Positions 6,780-16,197 are shown, counted from the first letter of the stretch. The stretch: 64,000 nt of DNA from JAPLGE01 sp964355545 (GCA_964355545.1 CAYHEK010000001.1:3277-67276); one strand, 5' to 3'. Notes: a model not told the origin generated them from the sequence alone. Program-made: numbers and translations.

Positions 6780-8060
6780 CTAAAGCGCGGAGCTGACCCG
6801 ATCTGGGACTCCCTCCTCCACGAGGGGGAACGTGTCGCCGCCGTGGGGCATCACGAGGGCGCGAAAATCTTTCCCAAAGCGCTGGGACGCGATTGAGACG
6901 ATCTCGTTTGGGTCGCCGACCGGATGAAGGAAGAACCGGCGGACGAGGTCCTTCTCCATGTCGGAGAAGAGGTGGATCTCCGTGCGTCTCAAGTCCTTCG
7001 CCAGGTAGACCGCCTTGTGCCCTCCCAGGCGAAACCCCTCTTGGCGCAGGACCTCGAACACATCCTCAGGCTCCCGCGAGCGCATGACCCAGTCGGTGAA
7101 GACCTTGTTCCCCGCCCCCTCCGGGCAGGCCGCGATGAGAAGGATCAAGCCGCCGTCCTTCACCGCTTTCGCCGCGTTGTAGAGGGCCTTGTAGGCCTGA
7201 TAGAGGTCGATGTCCTTGGGGTGACCGCCGACGGAGACGACTACGAGGTCCGGCCGCTCGGGGACCCTCACCTGGAAGAGGGAGTCCCAGAAGGCCCGGC
7301 CCGCGGCGTGCGCCTCCTCAAGGTCTCCGACCACGACCTTCGCCACACGCCCGTTGGAATCAAAGACAACGTCGACAATGTAAGCCACTCCCACGAGGCG
7401 TGCTGCCTCGACCATCTCGTCGCTGATCGGATTCTTCTCGTGAATGCATCCCTCACAATGGGGATCGGTGAGCTTGGCGTGATTCTTCTCGATCGTCCCC
7501 CTCGCGGAAACCCCAGGGAGGATGTTCTTTCGGCCGCCGGAGTAGCCGGCGTAGTAGTGCATGGCGATGTGCCCGATTGTCACCACCCGATCCGCACAAG
7601 CGACGGTGCGATTCACACGGATCGGGGTCCCGTAGGAACTCTTCCCCACCTCAACCACGTCACTGTCGCAGTCGTGGATGACGACTCGAAACTGGCGGCG
7701 GAGGTCTCCCAGCATTCCCTCAAGCTCCTCCTCGGTGGGAGAGCGATGCGTCCCGGTCGCGACGACCACGGTGACGTCCTCCGCGTTGACGCGGCCGCGG
7801 ATCCGCTCCCAGAGAAGGGGAAGGAGCCGGCGGGTGGGGGTCGACCGGGTGTGGTCAGTCACCACGAACGCGACCTTCTCCCCCGGCCGGATGATCTCGC
7901 CAGGGTCACCGATCCCGATCGGGTTCTTCCAGGCACGGTTAAACGCGTCCTCTAGACTGACAAGAGGCGCACTCGCCCCTTCGAGCGAGCCGATCAGGTT
8001 TTGGTCCGGAATGTCGACCTGGACCGTCTCCTTCCCATAGGAAAGCTCCATGCGCGCCAT
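6780..8060 (-). CDS. larA: LarA-family (DUF2088) nickel-pincer racemase/epimerase-like protein
   Basis: The 426-residue protein has LarA hallmarks: DHTRSTPTRRLLP in the N-terminal domain, the VVATGTHR motif, and HYYAGYSGGRKNILPG, which contains the Lys that in lactate racemase carries the nickel pincer nucleotide cofactor. The family racemises or epimerises 2-hydroxyacids. No cofactor genes larB, larC or larE are nearby, so the substrate is open. GGAGGTGA precedes the start at 8060. It is the first gene of a minus-strand pair with birA, whose sequence overlaps its stop. Confidence 0.82.
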   Translation of the reverse strand: MARMELSYGKETVQVDIPDQNLIGSLEGASAPLVSLEDAFNRAWKNPIGIGDPGEIIRPGEKVAFVVTDHTRSTPTRRLLPLLWERIRGRVNAEDVTVVVATGTHRSPTEEELEGMLGDLRRQFRVVIHDCDSDVVEVGKSSYGTPIRVNRTVACADRVVTIGHIAMHYYAGYSGGRKNILPGVSARGTIEKNHAKLTDPHCEGCIHEKNPISDEMVEAARLVGVAYIVDVVFDSNGRVAKVVVGDLEEAHAAGRAFWDSLFQVRVPERPDLVVVSVGGHPKDIDLYQAYKALYNAAKAVKDGGLILLIAACPEGAGNKVFTDWVMRSREPEDVFEVLRQEGFRLGGHKAVYLAKDLRRTEIHLFSDMEKDLVRRFFLHPVGDPNEIVSIASQRFGKDFRALVMPHGGDTFPLVEEGVPDRVSSAL

Positions 8061-8110
8061 TCCTCACCTCCGGTGAGAATTCTAGCGGGCAAAGAGGACC
8101 CCCACAAACG

Positions 8111-8139
8111 TTGCGCCGCTTGCCCCATCGGGCTAGGAT
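8111..8139 (+). promoter_or_regulatory. Sigma70-type promoter of metK
   Basis: TTGCGC (8111-8116) and TAGGAT (8134-8139) are separated by 17 bases and lie 24 bases before the metK start. No SAM riboswitch-like structure is evident in the short leader. Confidence 0.5.
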
Positions 8140-8162
8140 CTCCTCATCCGCAAAGGAGAACC

Positions 8163-9353
8163 ATGCGTAGGGCTTTTCTTACCTCCGAATCGGTCACCGA
8201 AGGGCATCCGGACAAGGTCGCCGATCGAATCTCCGACGCCGTCTTGGACTCCATCCTCACCGACGACCGCCAGGCGCGCGTCGCCTGCGAGACCTTCCTC
8301 ACGAGCGGCCTCGTCCTCGTGGGAGGGGAGATCTCAACGAAGGTCTACGTCGATATCGACCGGGTCGCGCGCCGCGTCATCCGGGACGTAGGCTACGACC
8401 GGCCGGAGTACGGGTTCCACTACGCGGATTGCGCAGTACTGAACTCCATCAAGGAGCAGTCCGCGGAGATCGCGACCGCCGTGAGGGAGCCAAGAAACGG
8501 CGCGGAAAAGGAACCCTACAACCAGATCGGCGCCGGGGATCAAGGAATCATGTACGGGTACGCCTGCGCGGAGACGGATGAACGGATGCCCCTTCCGATC
8601 GTCCTCGCCCACGGGCTCGTCCGACGCCTCGCCGCGGCGCGCAAGGAGGGGACCCTCCCCTACCTGCGGCCGGACGGAAAGTCCCAGGTGACTGTGGAGT
8701 ACGCGGACTCCCGTCCACGACGCGTCTCGGTCGCCGTCCTCGCCGCTCAGCACAACCCAGATGCCACGCAGGAGAGACTAAAAGAGGACCTCACTGAAGG
8801 AGTGATCCGGCCGGTTCTCGGCTCGTGGATGGATGAGGAGACGGTCATCCTCGTCAACTCCTCGGGGAGCTTCGTGGTCGGCGGACCGGCCTCGGACACG
8901 GGGGTGACGGGGCGAAAGATCATCGTCGATACCTACGGCGGCTACGGCTCTCACGGCGGAGGGGCCTTCTCCGGGAAGGACCCGACGAAGGTCGACCGCT
9001 CCGGCTCGTACATGGCCCGCTACGTGGCAAAGAATGTCGTCGCCGCGGGGCTCGCCCGCGAAGTGGAGGTCCAGATCGCCTACACGATCGGCCGCGCGCG
9101 GCCACTCTCCGTCTCCATCGACACAAACGGGACGGGAACTGTCCCTGACGAGCGGCTCCTCCGCGCGGTCCTCGCTGTCTTCGACTTCCGGCCGGGGGCG
9201 ATCATCGAGGCGTTCGACCTCCTTCGACCGATCTACGAGCGCTTCTCCGCGTACGGGCACTTCGGGCGGAGCGAGCCGGAGGCGACGTGGGAGAGGACCG
9301 ATCGGGTCGAGGACCTGCGCCGCGCCCTCCCTCGGGGCGGTAAGGTCGCCTGA
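8163..9353 (+). CDS. metK: S-adenosylmethionine synthetase
   Basis: This 396-residue protein makes SAM from methionine and ATP. Signature motifs are SVTEGHPDKVADRISDAVLD at the N-terminus, GAGDQGIMYGYA near residue 120, GGGAFSGKDPTKVDRS near residue 265 and a C-terminal GHFGR. Length and domain order are typical. ATG 8163 has AAAGGAG four bases upstream; the frame is open further upstream but without homology. Confidence 0.97.
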   Translation: MRRAFLTSESVTEGHPDKVADRISDAVLDSILTDDRQARVACETFLTSGLVLVGGEISTKVYVDIDRVARRVIRDVGYDRPEYGFHYADCAVLNSIKEQSAEIATAVREPRNGAEKEPYNQIGAGDQGIMYGYACAETDERMPLPIVLAHGLVRRLAAARKEGTLPYLRPDGKSQVTVEYADSRPRRVSVAVLAAQHNPDATQERLKEDLTEGVIRPVLGSWMDEETVILVNSSGSFVVGGPASDTGVTGRKIIVDTYGGYGSHGGGAFSGKDPTKVDRSGSYMARYVAKNVVAAGLAREVEVQIAYTIGRARPLSVSIDTNGTGTVPDERLLRAVLAVFDFRPGAIIEAFDLLRPIYERFSAYGHFGRSEPEATWERTDRVEDLRRALPRGGKVA

Positions 9354-9371
9354 GGCTCCGCCGTGGTCGAT

Positions 9372-10058
9372 CTACAACTCGAGCCGCATTCCCTCGACTC
9401 CTGCTAGGGCGGCGAGGTCGGCGGCGAAGGTCTCGATCTCAATCTTCCCGCGGTGGCGGACACGGAAGCGCATCGTCACGTGGCCCGTCTCGTTGCGCGA
9501 CTCCCATGAGAGGAGCTGCGCGCGGATCTCGTTCGCCCTGCACCGCTCCTGGAAGGCCTCGCGGACTTCTTCCCTCTTTTTGGGAAGGACCTCCAGGGTG
9601 AGCACGTGATAGACGGTGCTTGGGATCCGGTGCTCAAGAGGGCTGACGAGCGTCAGGACGACGAGACCGATGGCGGTCGCTCCGACGGCGAGCACGACCA
9701 GTCCTTCGCCGGCGACGATCCCCAGGGCGGCCACGAACCAGATCGAGGCCGCCGTGGTCAGGCCGCGCACCCAATCCCCGACGCGGAAGATCGTCCCTGC
9801 TCCCAGGAACCCAATCCCCGTGATGATCCCTGCCGCGAGGCGGCCCGGGTCGATCTGCGCTCCCTCGGCGAAGGCGCCGTTCGAGGCAACGAGGATCCTC
9901 ACCCCTTCGAAGGTCACCATCACGAGGGCCGAGCCAATCCCCACGAGGAGGTGCGTGCGCAGGCCGGCAGGCCGGCCGTGAAACTCCCGCTCCAGCCCGA
10001 CCGCGCCGCTCAGCCCGGCTGCGAGGAGGACCCGCAAAAGTAGCATCAGTTCTTCCAT
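9372..10058 (-). CDS. mgtC: MgtC/SapB family membrane protein
   Basis: The 228-residue protein has about five N-terminal transmembrane segments with MgtC motifs SGAVGLEREFHGRPAGLRTH and GAGTIFR, and a C-terminal soluble domain of about 80 residues with an ACT-like pattern. The family is linked to Mg2+ limitation and modulation of membrane ATPases. It sits 36 bases downstream of thrS with its own GGAGGT ribosome site and is probably the last gene of the dciA-hslVU-thrS run. Confidence 0.85.
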   Translation of the reverse strand: MEELMLLLRVLLAAGLSGAVGLEREFHGRPAGLRTHLLVGIGSALVMVTFEGVRILVASNGAFAEGAQIDPGRLAAGIITGIGFLGAGTIFRVGDWVRGLTTAASIWFVAALGIVAGEGLVVLAVGATAIGLVVLTLVSPLEHRIPSTVYHVLTLEVLPKKREEVREAFQERCRANEIRAQLLSWESRNETGHVTMRFRVRHRGKIEIETFAADLAALAGVEGMRLEL

Positions 10059-10094
10059 CCGTCCACCTCCCTTCCGTCTTCGAGAAAGACGGGC

Positions 10095-12023
10095 TCACAA
10101 AAGGGCCCTCTCCTTCACCTTCCTTGCGATGAGATCGATCACCTCGGCGAGGGGGCGCCCCCCGAGATCCTCTCCAGTCCGCAGGCGGACCGCGGCCGTC
10201 CCTGCCTCCTTCTCCCTCTCCCCGACGACGAGCATGTAGGGGACCTTCTCGAGCTGCGCCTGGCGAATCTTCGCGTTCATCCGCTCGGAGCTCTTGTCGA
10301 CCTCGACGCGGAGGCCGGCCGCCTTCAACCCTTGAGCTACTTCATCGGCGTAGTCGTTGTGCCGATCCGAGACCGGAATCACGACCGCTTGGACGGGCGC
10401 GAGCCAGACCGGGAAGGCGCCGCCGTAGTGCTCGATCAGGACGCCAAAGAAGCGCTCCAGGCTCCCCAGGAGTGCCCGGTGCACCATGTACGGCCGCAAG
10501 GCCCGACCGTCCTCGGCGATGTAGGTCATGTCGAAGCGCTCGGGTAGGTTGAAGTCAAACTGGATCGTCGTGCACTGCCAGGATCGGTGGAGCGCGTCTT
10601 TCACCTTGACGTCGATCTTCGGCCCGTAGAACGCGCCTCCCCCCTCGTCCACCTTGTACTCATGCCCCCGCGCGTCGAGCGCCCGGCGGAGCGCCTCCGT
10701 CGCCTGATCCCAGCGCGCAGGTTCCCCCACCGCCTTCCCCTCCTTGGGCCGGGTGGCGAGGTAGATCTCAAAGTCGCGGAAACCGAACGCGCCAAGGAGG
10801 TTGAGGCTGAAGTCGTAGACCCCGCGGATCTCCTCCTCCACCTGGTCGGGTCGGCAGATGATGTGCGCGTCGTCGATCGTGAAGCCGCGCACGCGCAGAA
10901 GGCCATGCAGGACGCCCGAGCGCTCGTAGCGGTAGACGGTCCCCAGCTCCGCCCAGCGCAGGGGAAGTTCACGGTAGGAGCGAACGCGGGTCTTGTAGAT
11001 CAGGATCTGGTAGGGGCAGTTCATTGGCTTGATGTAGTAGTCGACCCCGTCGATGTCCATCGGCGAGTACATGTTCTCGCGGTAGAAGTCGAGGTGTCCG
11101 CTCGTGCCCCACAGCTCGCCTTTCCCGATGTGGGGCGTGTACACAATCTCGTAGCCTCCCCGCTCGTGCTCCTCGTACCAGAGCTCCTCGATCGCACGCC
11201 GGATCCGGCCGCCCTTGGGGTGCCAAGAGATGAGCCCCGCCCCTCCTATTTCCTGAACGCTGAAGAGGTCGAGGTCCTTTCCAAGCTTGCGGTGGTCCCT
11301 CCTCGCCGCCTCGTCGAGACGCCACAGGTACTGATCGAGGTCGTCCTTCCTCTCCCAGGCCGTCCCGTAGATCCTCTGGAGCATCGGCGCCCGCTCGTCC
11401 CCGCGCCAGTACGCCCCGGCGACGGAGAGGAGCCGAAAGGCATCTTTGTTGATCCGGCCGGCGCTTTGAAGGTGCGGCCCGCGGCACAGGTCGGCGAACT
11501 CGCCCTGCCGGTAGAGGGTCACGGTCGCGCCCTCGATCTCGTCGAGAAGCTCACGCTTCAGGGGCTCGTCGGCCCGCGCGAGAATCTTGTGCGCCTCGTC
11601 CTTCGTCGCTTCCAGGCGCTCGATCGGGAGGTCCTCGGCGATGATCTTCCGCATCTCGCCTTCGATCCGTTCGAGGTCCTCCGCCGTGAAGGCTGAGGCG
11701 ACGGAAAAGTCGTAGTAGAAGCCGTCCTCGATCGCCGGCCCGATCCCGAGCTTCGCCTGAGGAAAGAGTCTCTTCACCGCCTGGGCCATGACGTGCGTCG
11801 TCGTGTGGCGGAGCACCTCGAGGCCTTGCTCGGAGCGCTGGGTGAGGAGCGTCAAGGTACAGTCCTCGGTCAGCCGCTCGCGCAGGTCGCGCAGCTCGCC
11901 GTTGACCAGGGCCGCGACCGCGTCCTGAGCGAGGCGTGGCCCGATCGTCCGCGCGACCTCGAGGATCGAGGCGCCACCGGCGACCTTCACCATGGACCCA
12001 TCCGGCAAAGAGACGTCGATCAT
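10095..12023 (-). CDS. thrS: Threonyl-tRNA synthetase
   Basis: At 642 residues it has the TGS and editing (SAD) N-terminal domains, the class II catalytic core with motif 1-3 elements, zinc ligands in KPMNCPY, the DDAHIIC region and HRALLGSLERFFG, and a C-terminal anticodon domain ending near LARKVKERALL. It charges tRNA-Thr. Start 12023 was chosen over the frame opening at 12083 because GGAGGGAGGG lies just upstream and MIDVSLPDG is the normal TGS start. No T-box was seen in the 66-base spacer to hslU. Confidence 0.96.
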   Translation of the reverse strand: MIDVSLPDGSMVKVAGGASILEVARTIGPRLAQDAVAALVNGELRDLRERLTEDCTLTLLTQRSEQGLEVLRHTTTHVMAQAVKRLFPQAKLGIGPAIEDGFYYDFSVASAFTAEDLERIEGEMRKIIAEDLPIERLEATKDEAHKILARADEPLKRELLDEIEGATVTLYRQGEFADLCRGPHLQSAGRINKDAFRLLSVAGAYWRGDERAPMLQRIYGTAWERKDDLDQYLWRLDEAARRDHRKLGKDLDLFSVQEIGGAGLISWHPKGGRIRRAIEELWYEEHERGGYEIVYTPHIGKGELWGTSGHLDFYRENMYSPMDIDGVDYYIKPMNCPYQILIYKTRVRSYRELPLRWAELGTVYRYERSGVLHGLLRVRGFTIDDAHIICRPDQVEEEIRGVYDFSLNLLGAFGFRDFEIYLATRPKEGKAVGEPARWDQATEALRRALDARGHEYKVDEGGGAFYGPKIDVKVKDALHRSWQCTTIQFDFNLPERFDMTYIAEDGRALRPYMVHRALLGSLERFFGVLIEHYGGAFPVWLAPVQAVVIPVSDRHNDYADEVAQGLKAAGLRVEVDKSSERMNAKIRQAQLEKVPYMLVVGEREKEAGTAAVRLRTGEDLGGRPLAEVIDLIARKVKERALL

Positions 12024-12089
12024 GACCCTCCCTCCTTGTGAATACGCCATCTTACCGAGGAGGCTGCGCTCTAGCAACGGCACTCAAAA

Positions 12090-13454
12090 CTACAGGATGT
12101 AACGAGAGAGGTCGGGGTCTTCGACGATCCCGACGAGTCGGCAGGCGACGTAGTCTCGGTCGATGTGGACGGTCTCCCCGCGGTGAGAATCGGCCTCAAA
12201 GGAGATCTCCTCCATCACCTTCTCCATGACCGTGGCGAGCCGTCTCGCCCCGATGTTTTCGGTCGTCTGGTTGAGCTCGTAGGCGATCTTGGCGACCTCC
12301 TCGATCGCTCCCTCGTCAAAGTTGAGCTCGATCCCCTCCACCGCAAGGAGGGTCTGGTACTGCTTGACGAGCGCGTCCCTCGGCTCGCACAGGATCCGTT
12401 CGAAGTCCGCCGCGGTCAGGCTCTCGAGCTCCACACGGATGGGGAGGCGCCCCTGGAGTTCGGGGATGAGGTCAGAGGGCTTGGACATGTTGAAGGCCCC
12501 CGCCGCGATGAACAGGATATTCTCCGTGCTGAAGGGGCCGTAGCGGGTCCGCACGACCGTTCCCTCAAGAAGGGGTAACAGGTCGCGCTGCACTCCCTGG
12601 CGGGAGACCCCCGGCCCTCCCAGTTCCTCCCTCCCGCCGGCGGCGATCTTATCGATCTCGTCGAGGAAGATGATCCCCGTCTCCTCGGCGAGTTCGAGCC
12701 CGCGCTGCCTCGCCTCCTCCATGTTTATCAGGCGGTCGGCCGCCTTTTCGAACAGGACGGGCCGCGCGTCGCGGATCCGCAGCCGCCTCTTCTTTCGAGA
12801 CGGCGGGAGGAGCCCGGCGAGCATGTCTCCCATGTCGATCCCCACCTGGTCCATCCCGTCCTGGGTGAAGATCTCGACCTGCGGGATTGCGGGTTCCTCG
12901 ACCGTGATCTCGATGTAGCGCTCTTCAAGGTCGCCCGCGAGGAGCTTCGTCCGGAGCTTCTCTCGCGTCTTCTTTACTCTCTCCTCGTGCTCCGCGTCCC
13001 CCTCCGCGATCGGGAGGAGGGCGTCGAGGATCTCTTCGGTGACCATCTCCTCGGCCTCCCCTTCTACGCGAAGGATCTCGTCCTCGCGGACCATGTCAAT
13101 TGCGACATCCACGAGGTCGCGCGCCATCGCCTCCACGTCCCGGCCGACGTAGCCGACCTCGGTGAACTTCGTCGCCTCCACCTTCATAAACGGGCACGTG
13201 GTGAGGCGCGCGAGACGCCGGGAGATCTCCGTCTTCCCCACGCCGGTCGGTCCGATCATGAGAATGTTCTTTGGCTTGATCTCGTCGCGAATCTCTCCCT
13301 CGACGAGTTGGCGGCGCATCCGGTTGCGGAGCGCGATCGCAACCGAGCGCTTCGCCTCATTCTGCCCGACGATGTACTTGTCAAGCTCGGCGACGATCTC
13401 ACGCGGGGTCAGGCCGATCTCGTCACCTTTCGAAACCAAAGCGCCCTCAGCCAC
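12090..13454 (-). CDS. hslU: HslUV protease ATPase subunit
   Basis: This 454-residue AAA+ unfoldase has Walker A GPTGVGKTE, Walker B IIFLDEIDKIA, an intermediate I-domain and the C-terminal end RYIL that docks into HslV. It pairs with hslV located nine bases upstream. The GTG at 13454 is poorly spaced from the purine-rich stretch before it, so a slightly later start is possible. It unfolds substrates for the HslV peptidase in the cytoplasm. Confidence 0.96.
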   Translation of the reverse strand: MAEGALVSKGDEIGLTPREIVAELDKYIVGQNEAKRSVAIALRNRMRRQLVEGEIRDEIKPKNILMIGPTGVGKTEISRRLARLTTCPFMKVEATKFTEVGYVGRDVEAMARDLVDVAIDMVREDEILRVEGEAEEMVTEEILDALLPIAEGDAEHEERVKKTREKLRTKLLAGDLEERYIEITVEEPAIPQVEIFTQDGMDQVGIDMGDMLAGLLPPSRKKRRLRIRDARPVLFEKAADRLINMEEARQRGLELAEETGIIFLDEIDKIAAGGREELGGPGVSRQGVQRDLLPLLEGTVVRTRYGPFSTENILFIAAGAFNMSKPSDLIPELQGRLPIRVELESLTAADFERILCEPRDALVKQYQTLLAVEGIELNFDEGAIEEVAKIAYELNQTTENIGARRLATVMEKVMEEISFEADSHRGETVHIDRDYVACRLVGIVEDPDLSRYIL

Positions 13455-13463
13455 CCTTCCCCC

Positions 13464-14009
13464 TCACCAGGAGACCTCCTCAAGAGAGATATCCTGATTC
13501 GTGTAGATGTCGATCGCCCCTGCGATCTCAAGCGAGCGGCGCGCAATCTCCACGATCGATACGTTCCCGACGCTCTGGAAGGCACGCGCTGCGGCCAGGG
13601 CGTACGGCCCGCCGGTCCCGATCCCGACCACCCCTTCGTCCGGCTCGAGGACATCCCCGGAGCCAGAGATCATCAGGATCCCCTCCTCGCTCACGGTCAC
13701 GAGCACCGCCTCAAGGTCGCGCAGGATCTGGTCCGTGCGCCATTCCTTGGTCAGCTCCACCGCGGAACGGCGCAGCCGTCCGTCGTACTTCTTCAGCTTC
13801 CCCTCAAACTTGTCGAGGAGGGCGAGGCAGTCGGCGGTCGCTCCGGCGAAACCGGCAAGGACACGCCCTTCGTACAGGCGGTAGACCTTCTTCGTGTTGC
13901 TCTTGATGACCGTTGTGTCCAGGGTCGCCTGGCCGTCACTCGCGATGACTCCTCGACGCTCGGCATCCGATCGAATGGCGAGGATCGTCGTGCTTCTCAA
14001 GTTCAGCAT
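13464..14009 (-). CDS. hslV: HslUV protease peptidase subunit
   Basis: This is a proteasome-beta-like threonine peptidase. The catalytic Thr is in RSTTILAIR close to the N-terminus, followed by GVIASDGQAT and the GIGTGGPYALAAARA loop. With ATG 14009 the protein is 181 residues; the six residues before the Thr would be processed. The family usually has a shorter pro-peptide, but no later start fits. It is co-transcribed with dciA (14-base spacer) and hslU. Confidence 0.94.
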   Translation of the reverse strand: MLNLRSTTILAIRSDAERRGVIASDGQATLDTTVIKSNTKKVYRLYEGRVLAGFAGATADCLALLDKFEGKLKKYDGRLRRSAVELTKEWRTDQILRDLEAVLVTVSEEGILMISGSGDVLEPDEGVVGIGTGGPYALAAARAFQSVGNVSIVEIARRSLEIAGAIDIYTNQDISLEEVSW

Positions 14010-14023
14010 GTGATGAGGATAGT

Positions 14024-14557
14024 CTAGTCGACTCCCTGCGTGCGAGCAATCCCACCCAGGCGACAGCACGGGCAGACTTCTTCAACGCCGGTGAACGCCG
14101 CCCCGCAGGCGGGGCAGCGTTTCCCCCCACAGGAGAGGAGGGACTTCTCCCGAGCAAGGGTCGTCAAGTACAGCCGTTCGAAGGAACGGCGGAGCCGTTC
14201 CTCTTTGATCTCGCGGAAGAGGCTCTTTGCCCGTTCTCTATCTTCGGCCGAGAGGTCGATCTCTTTTCTTGTCGGTTCAGGCGAGAAGTAACCTGGGACG
14301 AAACGGATTGCACGCACGACGTTTTCTCCGAGGAGTTCATTGATTCGGCGAGTGTACTCGACCTCCAGGAAAGAAAGTTCGTGCGCGACCGATGGCGAAC
14401 TCGTTTCGACCCACAAGGTGTCTTCAAAGAGGCGCAGCGCTCGACTGAGACGGGCGATTCGTTCTCCCGCGATCGCGGGCCACTCAGCGAGGACGCGCTG
14501 TACCGCGTAGGTCTCCTCGAGTCTATACTTCCGCAAGACTTCTTCTACCCAGTTCAT
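14024..14557 (-). CDS. dciA: DUF721/DciA-type helicase-loading factor with C-terminal zinc ribbon
   Basis: The N-terminal 90 residues match DUF721 (the EWPAIAGERIARLSRAL and DTLWVETSSPSVAHELSFL regions), the domain of DciA, which loads or operates the replicative helicase DnaB in most bacteria. A charged helical linker (about 100-145) leads to a C-terminal zinc-ribbon-like module with CPACG and CPCC pairs. It lies directly across the putative oriC from dnaA, consistent with a role in initiation. The zinc module is not part of standard DciA and is worth attention. Confidence 0.82.
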   Translation of the reverse strand: MNWVEEVLRKYRLEETYAVQRVLAEWPAIAGERIARLSRALRLFEDTLWVETSSPSVAHELSFLEVEYTRRINELLGENVVRAIRFVPGYFSPEPTRKEIDLSAEDRERAKSLFREIKEERLRRSFERLYLTTLAREKSLLSCGGKRCPACGAAFTGVEEVCPCCRLGGIARTQGVD

Positions 14558-14847
14558 TGGTTAATGTGGGTTGAGGTAGTAGGCCCCGAGCTCCCTTGTG
14601 GAAAACTTAACTTTGCGCGAACGGGTCTTTCCTTTCCCCTGTGAATAACCCTGGGGAAAAAATGGGAGGAGAACGAGACAGCGGTGGAAAGCGGCTGGGG
14701 AGAGGGGGGAGTCCCCGAACGCACAGGACTTTTCCACAAGAAAGGGCTCTTTTTCACCCTATTTCAGCCCCTTTTCCACAAGGTTTTCCACAGGATCGCG
14801 ACGTCGCCCTCCTCTCGGGAAGGCTCTTTTAAAGGACGTTTCCTCGT
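14558..14847. other. oriC: Probable chromosomal replication origin (oriC) with DnaA-box-like sites
   Basis: This is a 290-base intergenic region between dnaA and dciA. Five 9-mers resemble the DnaA box TTATCCACA: TTTTCCACA on the minus strand at 14597-14605, TTATTCACA on the minus strand at 14640-14648, and TTTTCCACA on the plus strand at 14730-14738, 14772-14780 and 14784-14792. The two groups face each other, two minus-strand then three plus-strand copies. The location beside dnaA and a DnaB-loader gene supports an origin. No obvious AT-rich 13-mer unwinding element was found. Confidence 0.75.
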
Positions 14848-16197
14848 TCAAGGAGCCGAGAATCGAGCGCTCAGGCTCTCCTCAATCTCCTTGATCTCCG
14901 CGTGGAAGAGCGGGGTCTCCTCAATGAGTTCCTTAATCTTCGTGTAGGAGTGCATGATCGTCGTGTGGTCGCGGTTCCCGAACTGCTTAGCTATGGCGGG
15001 GAAGGAGGAGTTCGTCATCTCGCGCGCAACGTAGATCGCGATGTGCCGCGCCTGTGAGACCTCCTTTTTTCGAGTGGAGCCTTCTAGGTCGTGCCGTTTC
15101 AGGTGATAGCGTAAGGCAACTTCCTCTTTGATGTGGGCGATGGTCAAGCGCTCTCGCTTCCCCTCCTCGGGGAGCATCGCCTCCACGCTCCGCGGGGTGA
15201 GCTCTTCGCCCGCAAGCTCGGCGTAGGCAATCGCCTTCACGAGCGCCCCTTCTAGGGCGCGGATGTTTGAGGAGATACGGCTTGCGATCAGCTCGAGGAT
15301 TGCGTCCTCAACCTGCAGGCCGCGATTTGACGCCTTCTCGCGCAGGATCGCGATGCGTGTCTCAAGGTCGGGCGCCTGGATGTCGGCGACTAGTCCCCAG
15401 CGGAAGCGAGAGACCAGGCGCTCCTGGAGGCCGGAGAGTTTCTCTGGTGAGCGGTCGCTCGACAGGACGATCTGTTTCTCGCTTCCGTAGAGCTCGTTGA
15501 ACGTGTGGAACAGCTCCTCTTGGGTCGCCTCCTTCCCTTCGAGGAAGTGGACGTCGTCGATCAAGAGGAGGTCGATCCGGCGGTACTTCTCTCGGAAGGA
15601 GCCCGTGGTGTTGTTGCGGATCGAGTTGATTAGTTCGATGGCGAAGCGCTCCGAGGTGGTGTAGACGACGGTCCGGCGCAGGCCGGAGGCGACGACGTGG
15701 TTCCCGATCGCCTGGAGGAGGTGAGTCTTCCCGAGGCCCACGTTTCCGTAGATAAATAGGGGGTTGTACGCCTTTCCAGGCGCCTCGGCGACGGCTATCG
15801 ACGCGGCGTAGGCGAGGTGGTTGCTCTTGCCGCGCACGAAGCGCGCGAAGGTGTAATCCGGGTTCAGGGGGAGCGTCTCCCGGAGCCGGCCGTGCGTCGC
15901 CTCCTCAGGACTGAGCTGCGGGGAATGTAGGACCTCCGCACCGGTGGAGTTGACCTCGATCTCGACGTGGATCTCCCGGCCGCAGGCGGCGGAGGTGAGC
16001 TTCTCGAGCAGCGTGCGGTAGCGGCGTTCGATCCCGCCTTTGGTGAACGCATCCGGGGTCGCGATCAGAAGTGAGGTCTCGGTCAGTCGCAGGGGTCGGA
16101 CCTTGGAGAACCAGGTCTCGAAGCTGGTGCGCGAGATCTCCTTCTCGAGGTTAGACTGGACCGTCTTCCAGGTGGTAACGGCGAGGTCGTCGCTCAT
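14848..16197 (-). CDS. dnaA: Chromosomal replication initiator DnaA
   Basis: The 449-residue protein contains the N-terminal domain I, a short linker, the AAA+ domain with GNVGLGKTHLL (Walker A) and LLIDDVHFLEGK (Walker B), and the C-terminal DNA-binding domain with the signature FGNRDHTTIMHSYTKI. It binds DnaA boxes and opens the origin. The candidate oriC lies immediately downstream. A minus-strand promoter candidate is found at 16222-16251. Confidence 0.97.
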   Translation of the reverse strand: MSDDLAVTTWKTVQSNLEKEISRTSFETWFSKVRPLRLTETSLLIATPDAFTKGGIERRYRTLLEKLTSAACGREIHVEIEVNSTGAEVLHSPQLSPEEATHGRLRETLPLNPDYTFARFVRGKSNHLAYAASIAVAEAPGKAYNPLFIYGNVGLGKTHLLQAIGNHVVASGLRRTVVYTTSERFAIELINSIRNNTTGSFREKYRRIDLLLIDDVHFLEGKEATQEELFHTFNELYGSEKQIVLSSDRSPEKLSGLQERLVSRFRWGLVADIQAPDLETRIAILREKASNRGLQVEDAILELIASRISSNIRALEGALVKAIAYAELAGEELTPRSVEAMLPEEGKRERLTIAHIKEEVALRYHLKRHDLEGSTRKKEVSQARHIAIYVAREMTNSSFPAIAKQFGNRDHTTIMHSYTKIKELIEETPLFHAEIKEIEESLSARFSAP

